Part shown: positions 56,820 through 64,000 of the stretch, piece after piece
How the letters are laid out: each line of letters begins with the position of its first letter
Numbering within the stretch: position 1 is the first letter of the stretch
NCBI RefSeq assembly: GCF_025628895.1
Contig: NZ_JAOTJC010000012.1
Location: forward strand, 1 to 64,000
DNA from: Alteromonas salexigens
Lineage (GTDB): Bacteria; Pseudomonadota; Gammaproteobacteria; Enterobacterales; Alteromonadaceae
Direction of reading: 5' to 3'
Length of the DNA stretch: 64,000 nt
The notes under the pieces: model-generated
Databases searched by the model: none
What the model saw: the letters and a program-made list of their open reading frames with translations, nothing else
Told to the model about the DNA's origin: nothing
Made by a program: the position numbers and the translations under genes

Positions 56820-58338
56820 TGCATTTATTCAGAGTATGCGTGCGTTGATGGCCAAGTTTGGTATCGATGCGCCGGATATACGTGTGCAGGGGCTGACGCT
56901 GGATAGTCGTGAGGTAAACACCAAGCTGGCGTTCGTTGCGGTAAAAGGCCACGAACGGGACGGTCGTGACTTTATTCCCCAGGCCATTAGTCTCGGTGCC
57001 CGGATCATACTGGCGCAAACTGACGACACTAAAGCCCATGGCGCGCTGGAAATGCGGGGAAATTCGGTCATTATTTCGCTCTATGACTTGCCGAATATGC
57101 TGTCAAAAATTGCTGCCGCTTTCTACGACTACCCGGCCCAGAAAATGACTACAGTTGCGGTAACCGGCACCAACGGTAAAACGTCGGTGGTGCAGTTAAT
57201 ATCGCAATTAAAGGATGCCCTTGGTACCCGGGCAGCGGCGGTTGGCACCCTGGGGAGTGGCGTCTACGACGGTGAAGACACCGCCTGGGACCAGACGCCA
57301 GCAGCCAATACCACGCCGGATGCCATTCATATGCAGTATGTGATGGCCGAATTCGTGCAGCAGGAAGTGCGTCACCTGGCGTTCGAAGCCAGCTCGCACG
57401 CGCTGGTGCAGGGTCGGTTGCAGCAAGTGAAAACAGACGTGGCAGTATTTACCAATCTTACCCGTGACCACCTCGATTATCATGGCACCATGGGCGCGTA
57501 TGCGAAAGCCAAACGGGAACTGCTGAATCAGCCTGGTTTATATGCAGTCGTTCTGAACGCTGAGGACAATGAAAGTCAGAACTGGGCGAATGCCGCGCCC
57601 GAAACGGCCACTCTGGTATGGACCGGCATTGATATTGCTGTCCCCACTGCGACCCAGGATCGCCATTGTTTAGCCACAAACCTTAACTACCATACAGCAG
57701 GGTGTGACTTTGAACTGCAAACCTCATGGGGAAGCCAGCAGGTGAGTATTCCGCTGCTGGGCAGATTCAATGTGAGTAACGTGCTCAGTGCAGTGGCTAC
57801 CTTGCTGGCGGAAGGCGAGCGGTTTGAGGATGTGATGAAGGTGGTCACCCGACTGCATCCGGTGAAAGGGCGTATGGAAGTGTTTCCGTTTACCGCCCAT
57901 GCCAACGTGGTAGTGGACTATGCGCATACCCCCGACGCGCTTGAAAAAGTACTGCAAAGTGCCAGGGCTCATACCGATGGCGACGTGTGGTGCGTGTTTG
58001 GCTGCGGCGGCGATCGCGATGCCGGTAAACGCCCGCTTATGGGGAAGGCCGCGGAGGCCGGCGCGGATCATCTGGTGATCACCACCGACAACTGTCGTAC
58101 CGAAGCGCCAGAAGCGATAGCCCGCGATATCCTTCGGGGGCTGGCCGACAGTGCCAACGCAGTGGCAGAGCCCGACCGTGAACAGGCAGTGCGGTATTGC
58201 CTGGAGCACGCCAATCAGAATGACCTGATTGTGGTCGCGGGCAAGGGGCACGAAGACTACCAGATAATAGGTACCACTAAGACAGATTATAACGAACGCG
58301 CAGTGATAGCGCGTTTGCAACAGGAGTACAGCAAATGA
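56809..58338 (+). CDS. murE: UDP-MurNAc-tripeptide synthetase MurE
   Basis: A 509-residue cytoplasmic Mur ligase that adds the third stem-peptide residue (meso-diaminopimelate expected) to UDP-MurNAc-L-Ala-D-Glu. ATP loop TGTNGKTSVVQL (about 119-130), substrate His/Arg region RDHLDYHGTM and the third-domain motif HPVKGRMEVF. In the residue-selecting motif DNPR it has DNCR (427-430). GTG start at 56809, AAGGAG 6 nt upstream, overlapping ftsI by 11 bp. Confidence 0.94.
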   Translation: MVVNAFIQSMRALMAKFGIDAPDIRVQGLTLDSREVNTKLAFVAVKGHERDGRDFIPQAISLGARIILAQTDDTKAHGALEMRGNSVIISLYDLPNMLSKIAAAFYDYPAQKMTTVAVTGTNGKTSVVQLISQLKDALGTRAAAVGTLGSGVYDGEDTAWDQTPAANTTPDAIHMQYVMAEFVQQEVRHLAFEASSHALVQGRLQQVKTDVAVFTNLTRDHLDYHGTMGAYAKAKRELLNQPGLYAVVLNAEDNESQNWANAAPETATLVWTGIDIAVPTATQDRHCLATNLNYHTAGCDFELQTSWGSQQVSIPLLGRFNVSNVLSAVATLLAEGERFEDVMKVVTRLHPVKGRMEVFPFTAHANVVVDYAHTPDALEKVLQSARAHTDGDVWCVFGCGGDRDAGKRPLMGKAAEAGADHLVITTDNCRTEAPEAIARDILRGLADSANAVAEPDREQAVRYCLEHANQNDLIVVAGKGHEDYQIIGTTKTDYNERAVIARLQQEYSK

Positions 58339-59738
58339 TTACCACAACGCTGTCGTGGATCGCCGAGAAAATTGGCGGAAAACTGGAGGGTGAAGACCTC
58401 ACCGTCGCGGATGTCAGCACAGACACCCGTGCTATGACGGAAGGCGCAGTTTACCTGGCGCTGAATGGGGCTAACTTCAACGGCCATAAGTTTGTGGCAC
58501 AGGCTGTGGCAGCGGGGGCGGCGGCGATTATTGCCAGTGAGCCGGTTAGCACCAACGTGCCTGTGATATACGTGAACGACACCAAAGAAGCCCTGGGACA
58601 GCTAGGGGCTGCGGTAAAAGCCGAAGTGGCACCGAAAACCGTCGCGATCACCGGCAGCAGCGGTAAAACAACCGTAAAAGAAATGAGTGCGGCAATTCTT
58701 GAGCGCCGTGGGTCGGTATTGGCTACCGCGGGCAATTTTAACAATGAGATTGGCGTACCGCTGACCCTGTTAAGGTTACAGCCAGAGCACGAATTTGCGG
58801 TCATTGAACTGGGTGCTAATCACTTAGGCGAAATTGCCTACACCACCAGTTTAGTTAAGCCTGATGTGGCGACAATCGTGAACGCGGCGGCGTCACACCT
58901 GGAAGGCTTTGGCAGTCTGCTGGGTGTAGCCCGGGCGAAAAGTGAAATATTCAAAGGCCTCGCCGAACAAGGCGTGGCCATTGTCAATGAAGACAGTCAG
59001 TTCGCTGAATTCTGGAAGGGCAAGCTGAAACACCGTGAGGTCCTCACCTTTGCCCCCGATCAGACCCATACTGCTGACTTCACTGCAGAAGATATCATTG
59101 TGGGGCTGGACGGGTGTGCCGCGTTTCAGATGGCCACCCCGCAGGGGGAAGTGGCTATTCAGCTGACTATCCCCGGCTTGCACAATGTGGGTAATGCCCT
59201 GGTTGCAGCCGCACTGTGTATGCAGGTAGGTGCCACACTGGAGGATATCCGTGACGGACTGGCTGGTATGCAACAGGTGAGCGGACGACTGAATGTTAAA
59301 ATGCTCACCAGCCAGATTCGCTTATTAGACGACACTTATAACGCCAACGTGGCCTCCGTTAACGCGGCAATTGATACACTGGCGACGTTTTCCGGACTGA
59401 GAGTCATGGTACTGGGCGATATGGCCGAGCTGGGCGAAAAGGCCCGCTACTATCATGAAAAGGTGGGCGACTATGCCCAGCAACAGGGTATCCATTATCT
59501 GTTTACAGTGGGCGTTCTCAGTCAGTCTGCGAGCAGTGTGTTTGGCAACAATGGTCAGCATTTCTCAGACATCGAAGCCTTAATGGCGGAGATGGAAAAC
59601 CGGCTACTGCATGAACAGCGGGATATCTCCATTCTGGTTAAAGGCTCGCGCAGTTCCAGGATGGAGCGGGTAGTGGCCGCCATTGAGGCGTCTCCGCTGG
59701 GAAAGCTTGAGCGCCGTCGGGAGCGAATTGCATGTTAA
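58335..59738 (+). CDS. murF: UDP-MurNAc-tripeptide:D-Ala-D-Ala ligase MurF
   Basis: A 467-residue Mur ligase adding D-Ala-D-Ala to the stem peptide. ATP loop [13 protein letters not shown] (about 108-120), [26 protein letters not shown] and [20 protein letters not shown]-type C-domain motif. Overlaps murE by 4 bp and mraY by 7 bp. Confidence 0.95.
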   Translation: MITTTLSWIAEKIGGKLEGEDLTVADVSTDTRAMTEGAVYLALNGANFNGHKFVAQAVAAGAAAIIASEPVSTNVPVIYVNDTKEALGQLGAAVKAEVAPKTVAITGSSGKTTVKEMSAAILERRGSVLATAGNFNNEIGVPLTLLRLQPEHEFAVIELGANHLGEIAYTTSLVKPDVATIVNAAASHLEGFGSLLGVARAKSEIFKGLAEQGVAIVNEDSQFAEFWKGKLKHREVLTFAPDQTHTADFTAEDIIVGLDGCAAFQMATPQGEVAIQLTIPGLHNVGNALVAAALCMQVGATLEDIRDGLAGMQQVSGRLNVKMLTSQIRLLDDTYNANVASVNAAIDTLATFSGLRVMVLGDMAELGEKARYYHEKVGDYAQQQGIHYLFTVGVLSQSASSVFGNNGQHFSDIEALMAEMENRLLHEQRDISILVKGSRSSRMERVVAAIEASPLGKLERRRERIAC

Positions 59739-60814
59739 TATGGCTGGCTGACTGGTTAACGCAGTTTGATGCGGGATTTAATGTCTTCTCGTATCTGACC
59801 ATGCGCGCCATCCTGAGTACCCTGACGGCGTTACTGATCGCTATTCTGATTGGTCCGAAAATGATCCGCTGGCTACAGCAGATGCAGATTGGCCAGACCG
59901 TGCGCGATGACGGGCCGCAATCCCATCTGTCAAAAGCCGGCACCCCCACAATGGGCGGTTTGTTAATTCTGGCGGCCATCGTGACCAGCGTTTTGCTATG
60001 GGCCGACCTGAGTAATCGCTACGTGTGGGTGACCCTCAGTATCGTAGTGGGTTACGGCATTATTGGTTTCGTCGACGACTACCGTAAGGTGATCCGCAAA
60101 GATTCAAAAGGCCTGATTGCGCGCTGGAAATATTTTTGGCAATCGGTCATCGCGCTGGTGGTGGCCTTTTATCTCTACAGTTCATCCACCAGTGCGGTGG
60201 AAACGTCACTGTTGGTCCCGTTTTTTAAAGAGGTTTTCCCGCAACTTGGGATCTTCTTCATCGCCATTACCTATTTCGCGCTGGTGGGCACCAGTAACGC
60301 CGTTAATCTCACCGATGGCCTCGATGGGTTAGCCATTGTGCCGACCATTTTAGTCGCCGGTGCATTTGCTGTGTTTGCTTATGTCACCGGGAATGCAAAC
60401 TTTGCCGAATACCTGAACATTCCTCATATACCGCTTACCAGCGAACTGGTGATTGTGTGTACTGCCATGGTGGGCGCCGGACTGGGCTTCCTGTGGTTTA
60501 ACACTTACCCGGCGCAGGTGTTTATGGGCGATGTAGGTTCGCTGGCACTGGGCGGAACGCTGGGTATCCTGGCGGTACTGGTCCGTCAGGAAATTGTGCT
60601 TATCATTATGGGCGGCGTGTTCGTGATGGAAACGGTGTCGGTTATCTTGCAGGTGGGTTCCTACAAGTTGCGCGGGGAACGTATTTTTCGCATGGCGCCC
60701 ATTCATCATCATTACGAACTGAAAGGCTGGCCTGAGCCCCGGGTTATTGTCCGGTTCTGGATTATCTCCATCATTCTGGTGCTGGTGGGGCTGGCAACGT
60801 TGAAATTACGCTAA
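59732..60814 (+). CDS. mraY: Phospho-MurNAc-pentapeptide translocase MraY
   Basis: A 360-residue integral membrane enzyme making lipid I from UDP-MurNAc-pentapeptide and undecaprenyl phosphate. About ten helices; signatures [25 protein letters not shown] (Asp pair), [13 protein letters not shown] and [16 protein letters not shown] (HHH motif). Length equals E. coli MraY. Its stop overlaps the murD start by 1 bp (TAATG). Confidence 0.97.
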   Translation: MLIWLADWLTQFDAGFNVFSYLTMRAILSTLTALLIAILIGPKMIRWLQQMQIGQTVRDDGPQSHLSKAGTPTMGGLLILAAIVTSVLLWADLSNRYVWVTLSIVVGYGIIGFVDDYRKVIRKDSKGLIARWKYFWQSVIALVVAFYLYSSSTSAVETSLLVPFFKEVFPQLGIFFIAITYFALVGTSNAVNLTDGLDGLAIVPTILVAGAFAVFAYVTGNANFAEYLNIPHIPLTSELVIVCTAMVGAGLGFLWFNTYPAQVFMGDVGSLALGGTLGILAVLVRQEIVLIIMGGVFVMETVSVILQVGSYKLRGERIFRMAPIHHHYELKGWPEPRVIVRFWIISIILVLVGLATLKLR

Positions 60815-62127
60815 TGAATATACTGGAAAACGCACAACATGTGGTGGTGGCGGGTCTGGGAATGACCGGCCAGGCCTGTGTGCGTTTTTTGACAGGACAG
60901 CCTGTGACGGTAACGGCGTGGGATACCCGTTCCCACCTCAACGTGCCTGACACCATCACAGTACCCGTGATTCTTGGCGAGCCGGCTGAAGACTTCTGGC
61001 AAAACGTTGACTGCCTTATCCTCAGCCCGGGAATCAATCCACAGCTGCCGGCTGTAGAGGCCGCACAGGCGCATGGTGTGGAGGTCATGGGCGACGTTGA
61101 ACTGTTCGCCCGGCTAAACACAGTGCCAGCGTTCGGCATCACCGGTTCGAACGGCAAAACAACCGTGACACTATTACTTACCCATATTCTGCAAGCTGCG
61201 GGGAAACGGGCAATTGCCGCGGGGAATGTGGGCACTCCGGTACTGGATACTCTTGATCAGTCACTGGACGCGGTGGTGCTTGAGCTGTCCAGCTTTCAGC
61301 TGGAAACCACCTCATCGCTGACGCTGCAGGCGGCGACTATCCTGAATATATCGGATGATCACCTGGACCGCCATGGCACCCTGCAGCGTTATCTGGACGC
61401 CAAACAACGAATTTTTGCCCATTGCGACACCGCCGTAGTCTGGCGGGGGCAAGCGGAAACCCGGCCTACTACAGCGGTAAATAATATGCTGTTGTACGGT
61501 CTGGATGACGTAGCCAGCGGGTTGGGTTACCGTCAGGGATGGATCACACTGGACAATGAACCTGTGGTAGATATGCAGCAGGTTGCCCTGGTAGGGCGCC
61601 ATAATGTACTGAATATTCAGGCCGCCCTGGCCATGGCGATGACAGCCGGCGTGCCACCGCACGTTGCGGCAGAGGCCGTGTATGAGTTCTCCTCCGCGCC
61701 GCACCGCTGCGTGGAAATCGCCTCTCATAACGATGTACGCTGGATAGACGACTCTAAAGCCACTAACGTAGGTGCGACACTGGCTGCTATTGAGGGGATT
61801 GGACCGGGCTGTTCCGGTAACCTTATTCTGATTGCGGGAGGCGATGCCAAAGGCGCTGACCTCTCGGCACTGGCAGCAGTCATCAGTGAAAACGTTCACT
61901 TTGTGATTGCTCTTGGCCGCGATGGTGAACGAATTGCCGCGCTGTCTCCCTGTTCAGCCTATGTACAATCGTTGCAGGAAGCGGTGGCGCTGGCCTATGA
62001 AAAAGCCACACCCGGTGACGTGGTATTGCTGTCACCAGCCTGCGCCAGTTTAGACATGTTTGATAATTATATTCACCGCGCCAGCGTATTTGCAGACGCC
62101 GTGAAGGGGGTGACAGCCGATGCTTAA
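60814..62127 (+). CDS. murD: UDP-MurNAc-L-alanine:D-glutamate ligase MurD
   Basis: A 437-residue Mur ligase that adds D-glutamate. N-domain [17 protein letters not shown] (about 9-25), ATP loop [15 protein letters not shown] (about 107-121), [12 protein letters not shown] and [17 protein letters not shown] in domain 3. Length equals E. coli MurD (438). Overlaps ftsW by 8 bp. Confidence 0.96.
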   Translation: MNILENAQHVVVAGLGMTGQACVRFLTGQPVTVTAWDTRSHLNVPDTITVPVILGEPAEDFWQNVDCLILSPGINPQLPAVEAAQAHGVEVMGDVELFARLNTVPAFGITGSNGKTTVTLLLTHILQAAGKRAIAAGNVGTPVLDTLDQSLDAVVLELSSFQLETTSSLTLQAATILNISDDHLDRHGTLQRYLDAKQRIFAHCDTAVVWRGQAETRPTTAVNNMLLYGLDDVASGLGYRQGWITLDNEPVVDMQQVALVGRHNVLNIQAALAMAMTAGVPPHVAAEAVYEFSSAPHRCVEIASHNDVRWIDDSKATNVGATLAAIEGIGPGCSGNLILIAGGDAKGADLSALAAVISENVHFVIALGRDGERIAALSPCSAYVQSLQEAVALAYEKATPGDVVLLSPACASLDMFDNYIHRASVFADAVKGVTADA

Positions 62128-63397
62128 TGCTGCCACCCGCCTGACTGACTTATTTGCCGCTCGCCATGGCGCCGTGGAAGACCGTCGATCCTACGACAGC
62201 GGTCTTATCATGGTCTCCATCGCCTTAATGTCCATTGGCTTGATTATTGTCACCTCGGCGTCTATGCCGGTGGCGGATCGCCTGTTCGACAACCCGTTTC
62301 ATTTTGCCATCCGGCATATGATTTATCTGGTTATAGCCATCATTGCCGCCATGCTGGTGTTGCAGTTACCGTTAAACTTTTGGCGCGTGAGCAACCCCTA
62401 TCTGCTGTTAGTTGCGCTGGCACTGTTGGTGGCGGTGCTCTTTATCGGCCGAAATGTGAACGGCAGTACCCGCTGGCTGGCGATAGGGCCGATTACGATT
62501 CAGGCCGCTGAGCCGGCAAAATTATTTTTCTTTGCTTACCTGGCGGGCTATCTGGTGCGCCGGTATGAAGAGGTGACAGAAAACCTCAAAGGCTTCATTA
62601 AACCGCTGGTGGTGTTCTTTATTCTGGCCATGTTGCTGTTGCTACAGCCGGATTTAGGTACGGTGGTGGTGATGTTTGCCACCACTATTGGCTTATTGTT
62701 CCTGGCCGGCGCAAAACTCTGGCAGTTCTTCGCGCTGGCTTTTGCGGGATTGCTGGCGGTGGTAGCGCTGATCGTCTTTGAGGAATACCGAATGAAGCGG
62801 GTGACCTCGTTTCTGGACCCCTGGGCTGATCCCTTCGGCGCCGGCTACCAGCTCACCCAGTCACTGATGGCATACGGGCGTGGCAACTGGTTTGGTCAGG
62901 GGCTGGGCAACAGTCTGCAAAAGCTCGAGTTCTTGCCTGAAGCGCATACTGACTTCGTGATGGCCATCCTTGCTGAGGAACTCGGCTTCGTGGGTGTGGT
63001 GGCGGTATTGGCGCTGATTCTGTACATGGTGGTGCGGGCACTGCAAATCGGTAATGCTGCACTGCTGAAAGAGCGGCCGTTTGAAGGCTACTTGGCGTAC
63101 AGCATTGGGATCTGGTTCAGCTTCCAGACCGCCGTGAATATTGGTGCCAGCGCCGGCATCCTGCCCACCAAAGGGCTTACCCTCCCACTGGTTAGTTACG
63201 GTGGCTCCAGTCTCATTATTATGGCAATAGCGGTGGCGCTGTTGCTGCGGATAGACTTTGAATTGCGGGTTGACGGGGTGCAGGCACTGGGCCGTGGTGA
63301 TCGGGCACGCCTGCCGAAAAAAGTGTCCCGGACCGAAGGTAAGCAACGGGCCAAGGCCATGCTTGATGATGTTGCTGAGGAGGCCGGCGATGACTAA
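62120..63397 (+). CDS. ftsW: Septal peptidoglycan polymerase FtsW
   Basis: A 425-residue SEDS-family glycosyltransferase, about ten membrane helices, that polymerises lipid II with FtsI. Signatures: [19 protein letters not shown]-like segment, [39 protein letters not shown] (catalytic loop with the conserved Asp after FLDP), [21 protein letters not shown] and [17 protein letters not shown]. Overlaps murD and murG by 8 bp each. Confidence 0.96.
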   Translation: MLNAATRLTDLFAARHGAVEDRRSYDSGLIMVSIALMSIGLIIVTSASMPVADRLFDNPFHFAIRHMIYLVIAIIAAMLVLQLPLNFWRVSNPYLLLVALALLVAVLFIGRNVNGSTRWLAIGPITIQAAEPAKLFFFAYLAGYLVRRYEEVTENLKGFIKPLVVFFILAMLLLLQPDLGTVVVMFATTIGLLFLAGAKLWQFFALAFAGLLAVVALIVFEEYRMKRVTSFLDPWADPFGAGYQLTQSLMAYGRGNWFGQGLGNSLQKLEFLPEAHTDFVMAILAEELGFVGVVAVLALILYMVVRALQIGNAALLKERPFEGYLAYSIGIWFSFQTAVNIGASAGILPTKGLTLPLVSYGGSSLIIMAIAVALLLRIDFELRVDGVQALGRGDRARLPKKVSRTEGKQRAKAMLDDVAEEAGDD

Positions 63398-64000
63398 ACG
63401 TTGTCTGATCATGGCCGGCGGGACCGGCGGCCATGTGTTCCCCGGACTGGCAGTGGCTGATGCGTTATACGATAAAGGCTGGGACGTACACTGGTTAGGT
63501 ACTGCTGAGCGAATGGAAGCGGACGTGGTGCCTAAACACGGCTATCCGATTTCTTTCGTACCGGTAAAAGGGATGCGCGGGAAAGGCATATTGGCGAAAG
63601 TCTCTGGTGCCCTGACGCTGCTAAAAGGCTTATGGCATGCCCGCAAACTTTTACAGTCGATAAAGCCGGATGTGGTTATCGGGTTTGGCGGTTATGCCAG
63701 CGGGCCCGGGGGCATTGCTGCCTGGTCACTGGGAATACCGCTACTGGTACACGAGCAGAATGCCGCGGCCGGATTAACCAACCGCTTGCTAAGCCGTTTC
63801 GCCAACCGGGTTCTGTTAGCCTTTGACGATGCGCGGCCGCAATTTACCTCAGCTAAAGATATCCAGGCGGTGGGTAACCCCGTGCGCAATCCTATTCTGA
63901 CTACTCCGCAAAAAGACAGTATGGAAACTCCGCTTAACATGCTGGTAGTGGGAGGAAGCTTGGGTGCCCGACCATTGAATGATACGGTGCCGGCAATGAC
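63390..64000 (+). CDS. murG: UDP-GlcNAc:lipid I transferase MurG (partial, cut by window end)
   Basis: The first 203 codons of a GT28-family glycosyltransferase that converts lipid I to lipid II. The N-domain glycine loops are intact: [20 protein letters not shown] (about 7-26), [18 protein letters not shown] (about 95-112), [15 protein letters not shown] (about 119-133) and the start of the second domain [10 protein letters not shown] (about 185-194). ATG at 63390 overlaps the ftsW stop (GAGGAGG 6 nt upstream). The frame is open to the window edge. Confidence 0.94.
   Translation, partial: MTKRCLIMAGGTGGHVFPGLAVADALYDKGWDVHWLGTAERMEADVVPKHGYPISFVPVKGMRGKGILAKVSGALTLLKGLWHARKLLQSIKPDVVIGFGGYASGPGGIAAWSLGIPLLVHEQNAAAGLTNRLLSRFANRVLLAFDDARPQFTSAKDIQAVGNPVRNPILTTPQKDSMETPLNMLVVGGSLGARPLNDTVPAM

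Overview
The window is a gammaproteobacterial chromosome segment, most likely from the Alteromonadales (Alteromonas, Salinimonas or Aestuariibacter-like). The reasons are the gene set: a DUF3545 protein, a DUF3833 lipoprotein, a DUF4426 protein, a peroxiredoxin-glutaredoxin fusion, the carboxy(nor)spermidine pathway, an XrtA-type PrsK/PrsR pair, and a classical mraZ-to-murG division and cell-wall cluster. It is densely coding, with no rRNA, tRNA, CRISPR array, insertion sequence, integrase or prophage gene that I could find. It reads as core chromosome rather than as an island.

Layout. 1-7.5 kb: an acidic exported OB-fold protein and an MFS exporter, then the lpoA-yraN-diaA-dolP operon (minus strand) diverging from rsmI. 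7.5-12.6 kb: nspC with carboxynorspermidine dehydrogenase, an unknown gene, an ACC-deaminase/D-cysteine desulfhydrase-like PLP enzyme, and a chalcone-isomerase-like/DUF3833 pair. 12.7-17.8 kb: an OmpR/EnvZ-type two-component system beside a lone aceK, a single-domain CheY-like protein and an SDR. 17.8-23.7 kb: thrABC-ung, preceded by a leader peptide and a terminator/antiterminator typical of attenuation. 23.7-28 kb: a DUF3545 gene, pgi, tal and yaaA. 28-37.3 kb: an unknown gene, DUF4426, yggT, proC and yggS, diverging from pilT-pilU-DUF2007; then ruvX, yqgE, gshB and rsmE. 37.7-53 kb: mscS, an M48 lipoprotein protease, a glycine-rich lipoprotein, a choice-of-anchor I lipoprotein with a collagen-like tract, a KAS III-like enzyme directly before prsK-prsR, a Prx-Grx fusion, an exported serine hydrolase, an M19 dipeptidase, a SapC-family protein and a small porin. 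53-64 kb: mraZ-rsmH-ftsL-ftsI-murE-murF-mraY-murD-ftsW-murG, with murG cut by the window end.

How the parts relate. Several genes serve the envelope: LpoA activates the penicillin-binding protein PBP1A, DolP is an outer-membrane stress lipoprotein, LoiP-like M48 proteases act in the outer membrane, and the dcw cluster makes lipid II and the divisome. PilT and PilU retract type IV pili. Threonine synthesis appears to be controlled by translation of a short Thr/Ile leader, and ung is translationally coupled to thrC.

I saw no clear new multi-gene system. The observations most worth checking are regulatory: the thr attenuator with two identical 10-bp palindromes upstream, a LexA-like box and three phased MraZ boxes before the dcw cluster, a near-consensus sigma-54 site before sapC, and PrsK/PrsR present without any PEP-CTERM or exosortase gene nearby.
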